A DNA stretch of 11,863 bases from CAZGOM01 sp964542875 (GTDB taxonomy: Bacteria > Planctomycetota > Phycisphaerae > Phycisphaerales > Phycisphaeraceae), in assembly GCA_964542875.1 (NCBI GenBank), contig CAZIWA010000157.1, forward strand, positions 1 to 11,863, written 5' to 3'. The notes beneath the pieces were generated by a model. That model was not told the origin of the DNA. It searched no databases and worked only from the letters and a program-made list of their open reading frames with translations. Shown piece after piece: positions 6,371-11,863 of the stretch. Each line of letters begins with the position of its first letter. Position 1 is the first letter of the stretch. Both the position numbers and the translations under genes were made by a program.

Positions 6371-7717
6371 TCACACCCCAGCCCCATCCCCATCTCCCTT
6401 GCGGTGCAGATACGCCATCAGTCTCGGCTGCACAAACTCCTCAAACACGATCTTCAGGCACGCCGCCACCGGGATCGCCAGCAGCATCCCCGCCACGCCA
6501 GCGATGGACGCCCCGATCAACACCGACAACAGCACCCCCAGCGGGCTCAGGTTCGTCGCCTTCCCCTGCACCCACGTCTCGATCACCCAGCCATCAATAA
6601 ACTGCGCCACCAGGTACACCACCGACGGCCACACGAAAATCGCCATCACATCAAACGGCAGCCCGCCGCTGGCACGGCTCACCCACACCGCCAGGATCGC
6701 CGCCGGCATGCCCACAGACGCCGCGTAAGGCAGGATATTCAATCCCCCCGCCACCACGCCCAGCAGCAGCCAGTACGGCACGCCCGCGATGCACCACCCA
6801 AACGAAAGCATCACCATCAGCGACACCGACTGGATCAAACGCCCGCGCACGATCGCCGCGATCGTCAGGTCCATCTTCTTGGCGATCCGGAACGTCTCCG
6901 CCTGATACGCCGTCGGCACATACTGCGCCACCGTGTCGATCACCTTCTGCAGGTTGCAGCTGAACGTGAAGAAGCAGAACGTCACCAGCGCGATGGCCAG
7001 CAATGCATACCCCACGATGCCGATCGTGTAACCCAGCACGTTCACACCCAGGCTCAGCGACCCCAGCAGGATCGCAAACAATCCCGACCAGTTCACCTTC
7101 GACGCCGCGCTGATCAAATCCGTCTTGGTCACCTCTGCCGGCTGGGATTGCGGCTGCGTAGACGCCTCCTGCGTCGAGGCCTCCTGGGTCGACGGCGTCC
7201 CGTTGAAGTACGCCTCCACCTCCCGGCTCTCCAGCGTCGGCTGCGTCGCGCTTTGCGTCGTCGGTATTTCGCTCTCCGGCAGTGAACTTTGTTCACGCCA
7301 CTCCTCGTGCCGGACCTTCGCCTTAAACGCATTCATCAACTGGTCGCGGATCTGCGCCACTTCCGGCACCTCCGCAGACACCTTGTTGATGTACTTGAAG
7401 CTCGTATCGATCAGCGAAGACGTCTGTTTCACCGCCAGCGGGCCAAAGTAAAGCAGCAGCCCTGCCGCCCCGAAGAACATCCCCGCCAGCAGCATCAATG
7501 TCGCCACCGCCCGGGAAATCTTCAGCCGCACATGCAGCCACGTGATCACCGGATTGAAGATGTACGCCAGCACCAGCCCGATCAGCACCGGGATCAAAAT
7601 CGCCCGCGCCATGTAGATCAGCATCAGCAGCAGCCCGATCACCGCCAGGATCAGCAAGTCCCGCACCCACCGGAATTCCCACAAATGCTTCTGCGTGTCG
7701 TTGCCGTTGGTCGCCAT
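6371..7717 (-). CDS. AI-2E/PerM-family membrane transporter
   Basis: 448 aa from the ATG at 7717. Hydrophobic segments occur at about 21-61 (two helices), 70-96, 213-252 (two helices), 294-346 (several helices) and 357-425. The conserved C-terminal block of the family is visible: GGLNILPYAASVGMPAAILA (324-343), then QFIDGWVIETWVQGKATNLS (372-391) and IAGVAGMLLAIPVAACLKIV (405-424). Members are PerM/YdiK-like permeases with eight or so helices. Some export autoinducer-2 and others act as ion antiporters, so the substrate here cannot be named. A non-membrane region at about 97-210 includes a Thr/Gln/Ser-rich linker with STQEA repeats. The start ATG 7717 is preceded by GGGGTGAGT, a good Shine-Dalgarno match; GTG 7723 (two residues longer) would lie inside that motif. 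The gene is convergent with lptG and divergent from atpD. Confidence 0.87.
   Translation of the reverse strand: MATNGNDTQKHLWEFRWVRDLLILAVIGLLLMLIYMARAILIPVLIGLVLAYIFNPVITWLHVRLKISRAVATLMLLAGMFFGAAGLLLYFGPLAVKQTSSLIDTSFKYINKVSAEVPEVAQIRDQLMNAFKAKVRHEEWREQSSLPESEIPTTQSATQPTLESREVEAYFNGTPSTQEASTQEASTQPQSQPAEVTKTDLISAASKVNWSGLFAILLGSLSLGVNVLGYTIGIVGYALLAIALVTFCFFTFSCNLQKVIDTVAQYVPTAYQAETFRIAKKMDLTIAAIVRGRLIQSVSLMVMLSFGWCIAGVPYWLLLGVVAGGLNILPYAASVGMPAAILAVWVSRASGGLPFDVMAIFVWPSVVYLVAQFIDGWVIETWVQGKATNLSPLGVLLSVLIGASIAGVAGMLLAIPVAACLKIVFEEFVQPRLMAYLHRKGDGDGAGV
7154..7192 (-). repeat. 15-bp in-frame tandem repeat inside the AI-2E permease gene
   Basis: Two full 15-bp units (7178-7192 and 7163-7177) and a 9-bp remnant (7154-7162) encode S-T-Q-E-A, S-T-Q-E-A, S-T-Q at about residues 176-188. 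The repeat lies in the soluble linker, so changes in copy number would keep the frame. Confidence 0.75.
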
Positions 7718-7911
7718 ACTCACCCCATAAACTTGAAGTAAGTGACCATCTTAAGCACTCTTTCTTCTCACAAATGCAACAAAACCCTCAGCCAGCCCCC
7801 AATAAATCCCCTACTTCCTGCTCCGCGCCCCGAACCCTGAACTCCGGCCCCCAGACCCTTCTTCACCCGTGACACATCGCCACACCCACCCCATTTCACC
7901 CCTCAGCCGAC

Positions 7912-7939
7912 TTGCAAGCACCCGCCAACCAACTATCCT
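7912..7939 (+). promoter_or_regulatory. candidate atpD promoter
   Basis: TTGCAA (7912-7917), a 16-bp spacer and TATCCT (7934-7939) each match four of six bases of the sigma-70 consensus and lie about 80 bp before the atpD ATG. This is the best -35/-10 pair seen in the 300-bp atpD/permease divergent region. The remainder of that region (7718-7911) is C-rich with no gene and no strong hairpin. Confidence 0.35.
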
Positions 7940-7957
7940 TATAGGCCTCATGGGTCT

Positions 7958-7973
7958 GGGGCTTTGCAGCCCT
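7958..7973 (+). other. small hairpin in atpD leader
   Basis: GGGCT (7959-7963) and AGCCC (7968-7972) pair around a TTGC loop, with a possible outer G-T pair. It falls between the candidate promoter and the ribosome binding site AAGGA (8005-8009). It may affect leader stability or translation, but short GC hairpins are common by chance in this composition. Confidence 0.25.
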
Positions 7974-8017
7974 TTCACCTATTTTTGCAACTTAAGGTTC
8001 CCTCAAGGACACGCACC

Positions 8018-9457
8018 ATGGCCGCAACCGGCGTTATCACCCAAGTCATCGGCTCGACCTTCGATGCCCGATTCCCCGAGTCACAGCTCCCCGAGATCTA
8101 CAACGCCATTGAGATCAAAGGCAATGCCAACGGGATCGAAATCAACCTCGTCGGCGAAGTGCAGCAGCACCTCGGCGGCGGACAGATCCGCGCCGTCGCC
8201 CTCGGCTCCACCGACGGCCTCACCCGCGGCATGACCGTTGTTAACACCGGCGCCCCCGTCCGCGTCCCCGTCGGCGAAGCCGTCCTCGGCCGCGTGTTCA
8301 ACCTCCTCGGACAGCCCATCGACAAGAAGGGCCCCGTCAACGCCACCAAAACACGCTCCATCCACCAGGCTCCCCCGGAATTCGTCGACCTCAACCCCAA
8401 AACCCAGATCCTCGAAACCGGCATCAAGGTCATCGACCTCCTCTGCCCCTTCGTCCGCGGTGGCAAAATCGGCCTCTTCGGCGGCGCAGGCGTCGGCAAA
8501 ACCGTCATCATCCAGGAAATGATTGCCCGTATCGCACGCGAACACGGCGGCTACTCCGTCTTCGCAGGCGTCGGCGAACGCACCCGCGAAGGTAACGACC
8601 TCTGGCTCGAAATGGGCGAAGCCCAGTTCACCGACGCCTCCGGCAAAACCGTCCACGTTCTTGACCGCGTCGCAATGGTCTTCGGCCAGATGAACGAACC
8701 GCCGGGCGCACGTCTCCGCGTCGCCCTCTCCGGCCTCACCATGTGCGAAGAATTCCGCGACGCCTCCGGTAAGGAAACCCTCCTCTTCGTCGACAACGTC
8801 TTCCGTTTCACACAGGCCGGCTCCGAAGTGTCCGCGCTCCTGGGCCGTATGCCCTCCGCCGCTGGTTATCAGCCCACCCTCAGCACCGAAATGGGTGAAC
8901 TCCAGGAACGTATCACCTCCACCGAAAAGGGTGCCATCACGTCCGTCCAGGCCATCTATGTGCCCGCTGACGACTTGACCGACCCCGCACCCGCCACCAC
9001 CTTCAGCCACCTTGACGCGTTCGTCGTGCTCGCCCGTGGTATCGCCGAAAAGGGTATCTTCCCCGCCGTCGATCCCCTCGCCTCCACCAGCCGAATCCTC
9101 GATCCCGGCATCCTCGGCGAAGAACACTACAACGTCTCCCGCCGCGTTCAATCCATCCTCCAGCGCTACAAGGGCCTCCAGGACATCATCGCCATCCTCG
9201 GCGTCGATGAACTCTCTGAAGACGACAAACTCGTCGTCCGCCGCGCCCGTAAGATCGAACGCTTCCTCTCCCAGCCCTTCTTCGTCGCCGAAGTCTTCAC
9301 CGGCATGGCCGGCATCTACACCCCCTTGAAGGAAACCATCAAAGCCTTCAAGCAGATCTGCGACGGCGAAGGCGACGATCTCCCCGAAGGTGCCTTCATG
9401 TACGTCGGCACCCTCGAAGACGCTCGCAAGAAGGCCGAAAAGATGGCCAAGGGTTAA
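8018..9457 (+). CDS. atpD: F-type ATP synthase subunit beta
   Basis: 479 aa, full length. The catalytic subunit of the F1 sector; with alpha it binds and converts ADP + Pi to ATP, driven through the gamma shaft. Visible: an N-terminal beta-barrel (MAATGVITQVIGSTFDARFP), Walker A GGAGVGKT (155-162), catalytic Glu in GERTREGNDLWLEM (E187), Walker B LLFVDN (255-260), PSAAGYQPTLSTEMGELQERI (279-299), the arginine-bearing STSRILDPGILGEEHY (356-371), and the gamma-contacting loop DELSEDD (397-403). That loop is normally DELSEED, and PLASTSR replaces the common PLDSTSR. The start is ATG 8018, with AAGGA eight bases upstream; the upstream extension to 7964 adds leader-like residues and lacks homology to the barrel. 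No atpC, atpA or atpG is adjacent: the next gene upstream is a divergent permease, and a strong terminator follows 33 bp after the stop. The gene therefore appears to be expressed alone. Confidence 0.98.
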   Translation: MAATGVITQVIGSTFDARFPESQLPEIYNAIEIKGNANGIEINLVGEVQQHLGGGQIRAVALGSTDGLTRGMTVVNTGAPVRVPVGEAVLGRVFNLLGQPIDKKGPVNATKTRSIHQAPPEFVDLNPKTQILETGIKVIDLLCPFVRGGKIGLFGGAGVGKTVIIQEMIARIAREHGGYSVFAGVGERTREGNDLWLEMGEAQFTDASGKTVHVLDRVAMVFGQMNEPPGARLRVALSGLTMCEEFRDASGKETLLFVDNVFRFTQAGSEVSALLGRMPSAAGYQPTLSTEMGELQERITSTEKGAITSVQAIYVPADDLTDPAPATTFSHLDAFVVLARGIAEKGIFPAVDPLASTSRILDPGILGEEHYNVSRRVQSILQRYKGLQDIIAILGVDELSEDDKLVVRRARKIERFLSQPFFVAEVFTGMAGIYTPLKETIKAFKQICDGEGDDLPEGAFMYVGTLEDARKKAEKMAKG

Positions 9458-9490
9458 TCCCCAAACGCCTCGTCACTCAGCTCAATTCCA

Positions 9491-9526
9491 ACAGACGACC
9501 GGCACACCGCCGGTCGTCTGTCTTTT
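9491..9526 (+). terminator. intrinsic terminator after atpD
   Basis: A perfect 13-bp stem: ACAGACGACCGGC (9491-9503) pairs with GCCGGTCGTCTGT (9509-9521) around an ACACC loop, followed by a T-rich tract (TCTTTT). It lies 33 bp after the atpD stop. Of the rest of the 341-bp gap before the next gene, 9527-9798 holds a dispersed repeat, an AT-rich word and a palindrome (listed separately) and no RNA gene that I can see. Confidence 0.93.
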
Positions 9527-9564
9527 GTGGTGTCCCTCCACTTTTATGAACAGGTTGCAAATGC

Positions 9565-9620
9565 AGGATGGCGCCGAGTCCGCGAGGCTCACCACGCCAC
9601 CTCCAACACTCCACAAACCA
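9565..9620 (+). repeat. dispersed intergenic repeat, copy B
   Basis: The second copy of the element at 6122-6180: AGGATGGCGCCGAGTCC, one variable base, CGAGGC, then CCACGCC (29 of 34 bases shared), ending in CACAAACCA at 9612-9620. It is in the same orientation as copy A and lies about 40 bp beyond the atpD terminator, so it is outside the atpD transcript if termination is efficient. Confidence 0.7.
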
Positions 9621-9663
9621 CCAACCCGCACCACAAGCAAACCGGTCTGGCTCCTGTCCTTCC

Positions 9664-9685
9664 CCAATTCATAATTCGTAATTCC
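9664..9685 (+). repeat. AT-rich intergenic word (AATTCATAATTC type)
   Basis: CAATTCATAATTCGTAATTC shares AATTCATAA and ATAATTC-TAA with the element before lptF (3288-3318). It lies about 115 bp upstream of the second prepilin-like gene. Function unknown. Confidence 0.45.
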
Positions 9686-9733
9686 CTCCTCATCCCCTTG
9701 TATCCCCCGCCCCAATCTGTAAAATCCCAATTA

Positions 9734-9745
9734 CAACGCGCGTTG
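9734..9745. promoter_or_regulatory. 12-bp perfect palindrome upstream of second prepilin-like gene
   Basis: CAACGCGCGTTG is identical on both strands and ends 53 bp before the prepilin-like ATG. Its outer bases fit AAC-N4-GTT, as does the palindrome upstream of the first prepilin-like gene (1093-1104). TTGCAC (9743-9748), a possible -35, overlaps its right end, but no good -10 was found at the right distance. Confidence 0.33.
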
Positions 9746-9798
9746 CACATCTCGCATTTCATCTAAACATCCACCGCGCCCAAAAAAAAGAGACTCCC

Positions 9799-10560
9799 AT
9801 GCACCATCAAAAACAAAAGGCATTCACCCTCGTTGAACTCCTTGTCGTCCTCGCCATTGTCATGGTCCTGCTCTCGCTCGTCACCCCCCAGATCACCCGC
9901 GCCCGCAAAACCGCCCACCAGGCCAAATGCGCCTCCAATCAGCGTCAAATCGGCATCGCCTTCGCCCAATACGCAACGGACTTTTCCGACTACGTCCCCG
10001 CCATCCTCGGCTCCGGCAGCCAGAAAAGCTGGTATTCCACCCTCGGCCAGATGGGTTATCTCGGCACTCCTCGCCTCCGCGCCGGCGTCATTTCCGGGCT
10101 CTTTATGAACCGTTACGCCGTCTTTGAATGCCCCGCCGAGATCCCCTCCAACGCCTATCACCCCACCCTCGCCCCCTACACAAGCTGGGACAACGACTGG
10201 ATCGGCACCAGCTATGCCATCAACTGGTCCGTCGCCGGCAACCTTCTGGGCACCACCAACCCGCCCCGCAAAGGCTTCAGCGCACCCCGGCCCTTCACCC
10301 CATCGGATGCGCGACTCATGGTCGATGCCCACACCTACGCTGTCGGCTTCACCAGCGTCCATTTCGATTGGAACATCGATGGAGACCCCGGCTACGCAGC
10401 CTGGGGGGCCACTGCCTTTCGCCACCTCTTCGCCAACGAAAAAGCCAACTTCCTCTATTTCGACGGCCACGTCGCACCCCGCAGCCACTACTATCCAGCC
10501 GTCACCGGCGTAAACCCCGCCCTGGCCAACTTCCAGTTCCTCTGGGGCACCACCCCTTAA
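9799..10560 (+). CDS. prepilin-like protein with N-terminal methylation motif
   Basis: 253 aa. A short basic leader (MHHQKQKA) is followed by F9-T-L-V-E13 and a hydrophobic helix (LLVVLAIVMVLLSLVTPQI), which is the pseudopilin/type IV pilin signature with Glu at +5. The residue before the cleavage site is Ala8 rather than the usual Gly. The C-terminal NFLYFDGHVAP (DG at 222-223) matches the planctomycete pilin-like family, but the His normally ten residues before DG is absent (the segment reads ANEKANFLYF). Two cysteines (C44 and one in FECPAEIP) resemble the spaced cysteines of related proteins. Probably an inner-membrane-anchored pseudopilin of unknown role. Start ATG 9799 has a purine-rich stretch AAAAAGAGA upstream. 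It is a single-gene unit: a terminator-separated atpD lies upstream, and the convergent desaturase downstream. Confidence 0.92.
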   Translation: MHHQKQKAFTLVELLVVLAIVMVLLSLVTPQITRARKTAHQAKCASNQRQIGIAFAQYATDFSDYVPAILGSGSQKSWYSTLGQMGYLGTPRLRAGVISGLFMNRYAVFECPAEIPSNAYHPTLAPYTSWDNDWIGTSYAINWSVAGNLLGTTNPPRKGFSAPRPFTPSDARLMVDAHTYAVGFTSVHFDWNIDGDPGYAAWGATAFRHLFANEKANFLYFDGHVAPRSHYYPAVTGVNPALANFQFLWGTTP

Positions 10561-10589
10561 CACCACAACACTGGAACCCTCAATTCCCG

Positions 10590-10603
10590 GCGCCATGCGG
10601 CGC
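10590..10603 (+). other. hairpin after second prepilin-like gene
   Basis: GCGCC (10590-10594) and GGCGC (10599-10603) pair around ATGC, 30 bp after the prepilin-like stop. An alternative pairing GCGG/CCGC overlaps it. A T-run (GTTTT) comes only about 15 bases later, so it is at best a weak terminator. Confidence 0.3.
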
Positions 10604-10645
10604 ATCCGCGTGAGCATGTTTTCCTCTGTATCTGCGCTTTCTTAA

Positions 10646-10664
10646 GGGCTAAAGCCCGGCTTTA
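10646..10664. repeat. overlapping inverted repeats between the convergent genes
   Basis: TAAAGCC (10650-10656), a single central C, and GGCTTTA (10658-10664) form a 15-bp interrupted palindrome. The overlapping GGGCT-AA-AGCCC (10646-10657) can form a competing hairpin. It lies in the non-coding gap between the second prepilin-like gene and the desaturase. It could be a bidirectional RNA stability or termination element, or a relic of a REP-like repeat. Nothing else gene-like was seen in 10561-10803. Confidence 0.45.
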
Positions 10665-10752
10665 TGACAGCCTGGGTCGCAGCGCTCCCCGGCGCGTAGG
10701 CCCCGGTGCAAACGCCTTCTTATTGCTTCTTGTCTTTCCTCCCCCCAAAACG

Positions 10753-10776
10753 AAAAAACCGGCATCGTGGCCGGTT
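10753..10776 (-). terminator. intrinsic terminator for the desaturase gene
   Basis: On the minus strand AACCGGC (10776-10770), loop CACGAT and GCCGGTT (10763-10757) are followed by a T-run that continues to 10753 and, after CG, more T (10750-10747). It lies 28 bp beyond the desaturase stop. On the plus strand the hairpin has only a poor T-tract (CTTCCCTTT). Confidence 0.82.
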
Positions 10777-10803
10777 CTTCCCTTTCCTGCGGGTGGTCGG
10801 AAG

Positions 10804-11670
10804 CTACGCCTCCAAACCCCGGAAGTACCCGCGCCCCCCACACCCCGCCCCCGGATCCCCGTAACCTCGGCCGCCCGAAAGCGTCGGCAAAATCTGTTCT
10901 CTCCCTTCACCCCGCACACGCATCTCCCGCGCCACCAGGTGCAGCCGGCACGTCGGCACCCCCGGGTAACGGTGGTGTTCCAGGTGATACAACAGCCCCA
11001 TCGTCAGCAAATGAAACACCCGCGATTCCTGCGTCCGCGACACCGCGCCTCCATCCCCCGACCCCCGATGCACCGCCCACACCGCCACCATCGGCGAAAA
11101 CGCATGCGCACCTGCCATCACACCCAGATACACCCACACCACCGGCCACAGCGTCGCCGCCCACACCCACACACCCACCGCCGCCAGCGCCAAACCCGTC
11201 TCCGCCAGGATCACGCCTCGCTCCCAGGCCCTGGCATCCCGCACCGCCTTCACATGCAGCCTCGGCACCGCCACGGCGCCAACCGCAAGCGCACCCCAAA
11301 AACCCAATCGACCCGATTCCCCCTCCAGATCGTCCTCCCCCATCGGGTCCCGGTGATGCGCCACATGCGCCCGCCGGGCCGCATGCATCGATGACAAAAT
11401 CATCGGGCTCAGCACCGTCAGCAGCACATCGTTCACCCCCCGGTTTAGCCTCAGCGCATGGTGATGCAGGTCATGCGCCAGCCGGATGCACAGCGCAAAC
11501 CCCACCACTGTCGCTGCCGCCACACCACACCACGTGCCCGCCCACATCATCCCCGCCACCACCCCAAACCCCACAAAAGGCAGCGCCACTTCCCGCACCG
11601 CTTCCCCCATGGTCAGCTCAGGCACATGAACACGCTTCTCACGATTCCTTCCATTCATCTCGCGGTCCAT
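10804..11670 (-). CDS. membrane-bound fatty acid desaturase-family protein
   Basis: 288 aa. It shows the three histidine clusters of the di-iron membrane desaturase/hydroxylase superfamily: H66-D-L-H-H70 (plus H71), H102-V-A-H-H106 and H229-L-E-H-H233. Hydrophobic segments lie at about 30-63, 80-95, 123-137, 153-195 and 219-230. Such enzymes use O2 and electrons from a ferredoxin or cytochrome b5-type donor to desaturate or hydroxylate lipids, with the His boxes on the cytoplasmic face. HLEHHRYP fits the third box of fatty acid desaturases and carotenoid hydroxylases/ketolases, so the substrate could be an acyl chain or a carotenoid. The C-terminus is Gly/Arg-rich (GGRGYGDPGAGCGGRGYFRG). Start ATG 11670 has GGAGG five bases upstream, the best ribosome binding site in the window. 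It is a single-gene unit with its own promoter, dyad and terminator. No carotenoid or fatty acid synthesis gene is adjacent. Confidence 0.88.
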   Translation of the reverse strand: MDREMNGRNREKRVHVPELTMGEAVREVALPFVGFGVVAGMMWAGTWCGVAAATVVGFALCIRLAHDLHHHALRLNRGVNDVLLTVLSPMILSSMHAARRAHVAHHRDPMGEDDLEGESGRLGFWGALAVGAVAVPRLHVKAVRDARAWERGVILAETGLALAAVGVWVWAATLWPVVWVYLGVMAGAHAFSPMVAVWAVHRGSGDGGAVSRTQESRVFHLLTMGLLYHLEHHRYPGVPTCRLHLVAREMRVRGEGREQILPTLSGGRGYGDPGAGCGGRGYFRGLEA

Positions 11671-11694
11671 ACGCCCCTCCTTTCTTGTCCACCC

Positions 11695-11733
11695 AATCTA
11701 TTACGTCCATTATTTCTGTCAAGACAGAAATAA
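11695..11733 (-). promoter_or_regulatory. desaturase promoter with overlapping 24-bp operator-like dyad
   Basis: On the minus strand a perfect -35 TTGACA (11722-11717), a 16-bp spacer and -10 TAGATT (11700-11695) lie just ahead of the ribosome binding site (GGAGG, 11680-11676) and ATG 11670, predicting a short leader of about 20 nt. The dyad TTATTTCTGTC (11710-11720), two central bases, GACAGAAATAA (11723-11733) has perfect 11-bp arms and covers the -35. A dimeric repressor bound there would block RNA polymerase. The AT-rich arms stand out against the GC-rich surroundings. The regulator is not identifiable. Confidence 0.78.
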
Positions 11734-11863
11734 CAATCAAAGTGGATAATCCCTGCACTCGCAATTCCTCCCGCTTGCAGCTCAGCACCCCAAAACCCAG
11801 CCCAACATCACCAGGGTAAAAGCATTTGGGGTATTTGTCGGCACATGCACCCGGGGTATCGGG
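11734..11863. other. non-coding right edge with a 25-bp-spaced direct repeat
   Basis: No supported gene is seen in these 130 bases. GGGGTAT occurs at 11828-11834 and 11853-11859, exactly 25 bp apart. Whether it belongs to a control region of a gene beyond the window cannot be seen. Confidence 0.3.

Noticed and set aside
6404..7285. 293-codon plus-strand frame opposite the AI-2E permease
   Set aside because: Arg/His/Gln-rich translation typical of an antisense shadow; the minus-strand permease has recognisable family motifs.
7964..8017. 54-nt N-terminal extension of atpD
   Set aside because: The added residues do not resemble F1 beta, and the ATG at 8018 has AAGGA at proper spacing and begins the conserved barrel.
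8081..9151. 356-codon open frame on the minus strand opposite atpD
   Set aside because: Same phase relation and same composition artefact; atpD is unambiguous.
10767..11819. 350-codon plus-strand frame opposite the desaturase
   Set aside because: The product is Pro/Ser/Thr low-complexity. The minus strand has three His boxes, a ribosome binding site, a promoter and a terminator. The other plus-strand frame at 10723-11394 is equally Arg/His/Pro-rich noise.
1..11863. Defence island, prophage, insertion sequence or CRISPR array
   Set aside because: No transposase, integrase, nuclease-toxin pair, phage structural gene or regular repeat-spacer array was seen on either strand.

Overview
The window is a GC-rich chromosomal segment that reads as Planctomycetota, probably class Phycisphaerae. 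The main evidence is two prepilin-like proteins of the planctomycete type: an N-terminal pilin methylation motif and a C-terminal 'DGH' motif, each encoded as a stand-alone gene. Supporting this are a Gram-negative-style LptF/LptG pair, an F1 beta subunit encoded away from the other ATP synthase genes, and several genes with no visible Shine-Dalgarno sequence. The phylum call is inferred from protein style, not from a database match. No phage, transposase, CRISPR, tRNA or rRNA was seen, so most of the window looks like ordinary core and housekeeping sequence.

Layout. On the minus strand at the left edge are a TPR-like protein (1-271, cut off by the window) and, just upstream of it, a prepilin-like protein (279-1055). 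Divergent from these, on the plus strand, are a small two-helix membrane protein (1201-1605), a TatD-family hydrolase (1630-2409), RNase PH (2463-3167), and the LptF-like and LptG-like permeases (3330-5009, 5013-6104). Convergent to lptG is a minus-strand AI-2E/PerM-family permease (6371-7717). Divergent from that is atpD (8018-9457), which has its own candidate promoter and a strong intrinsic terminator and so is probably monocistronic. A second prepilin-like protein follows (9799-10560). On the minus strand at the right is a membrane-bound fatty-acid-desaturase-family protein (10804-11670) with its own terminator, an excellent ribosome binding site and a promoter overlapped by a large perfect dyad.

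How the genes relate. tatD and rph are both nucleic-acid processing enzymes and may be co-transcribed. lptF and lptG lie 3 nt apart and would form the inner-membrane core of the lipopolysaccharide exporter. The prepilin-like proteins, the Lpt permeases, the AI-2E permease and the desaturase are all envelope or membrane functions, but nothing shows that they form one system.

The less ordinary content lies between the genes. There is a heptanucleotide tandem repeat against the rph start codon, and an intergenic repeat present twice (6122 and 9565). AT-rich 'AATTCATAA' words occur before lptF and before the second prepilin. A degenerate 'ACARGATT'-type periodic repeat follows lptG, and a hairpin encloses the lptG stop codon. 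Twelve-base palindromes of the form AAC-N4-GTT lie upstream of both prepilin genes, and the desaturase has its promoter/operator. The plus strand is C-rich whichever strand carries the gene, and this produces very long spurious antisense reading frames. I did not find a convincing new multi-gene system; the regulatory and repeat elements are the best leads.
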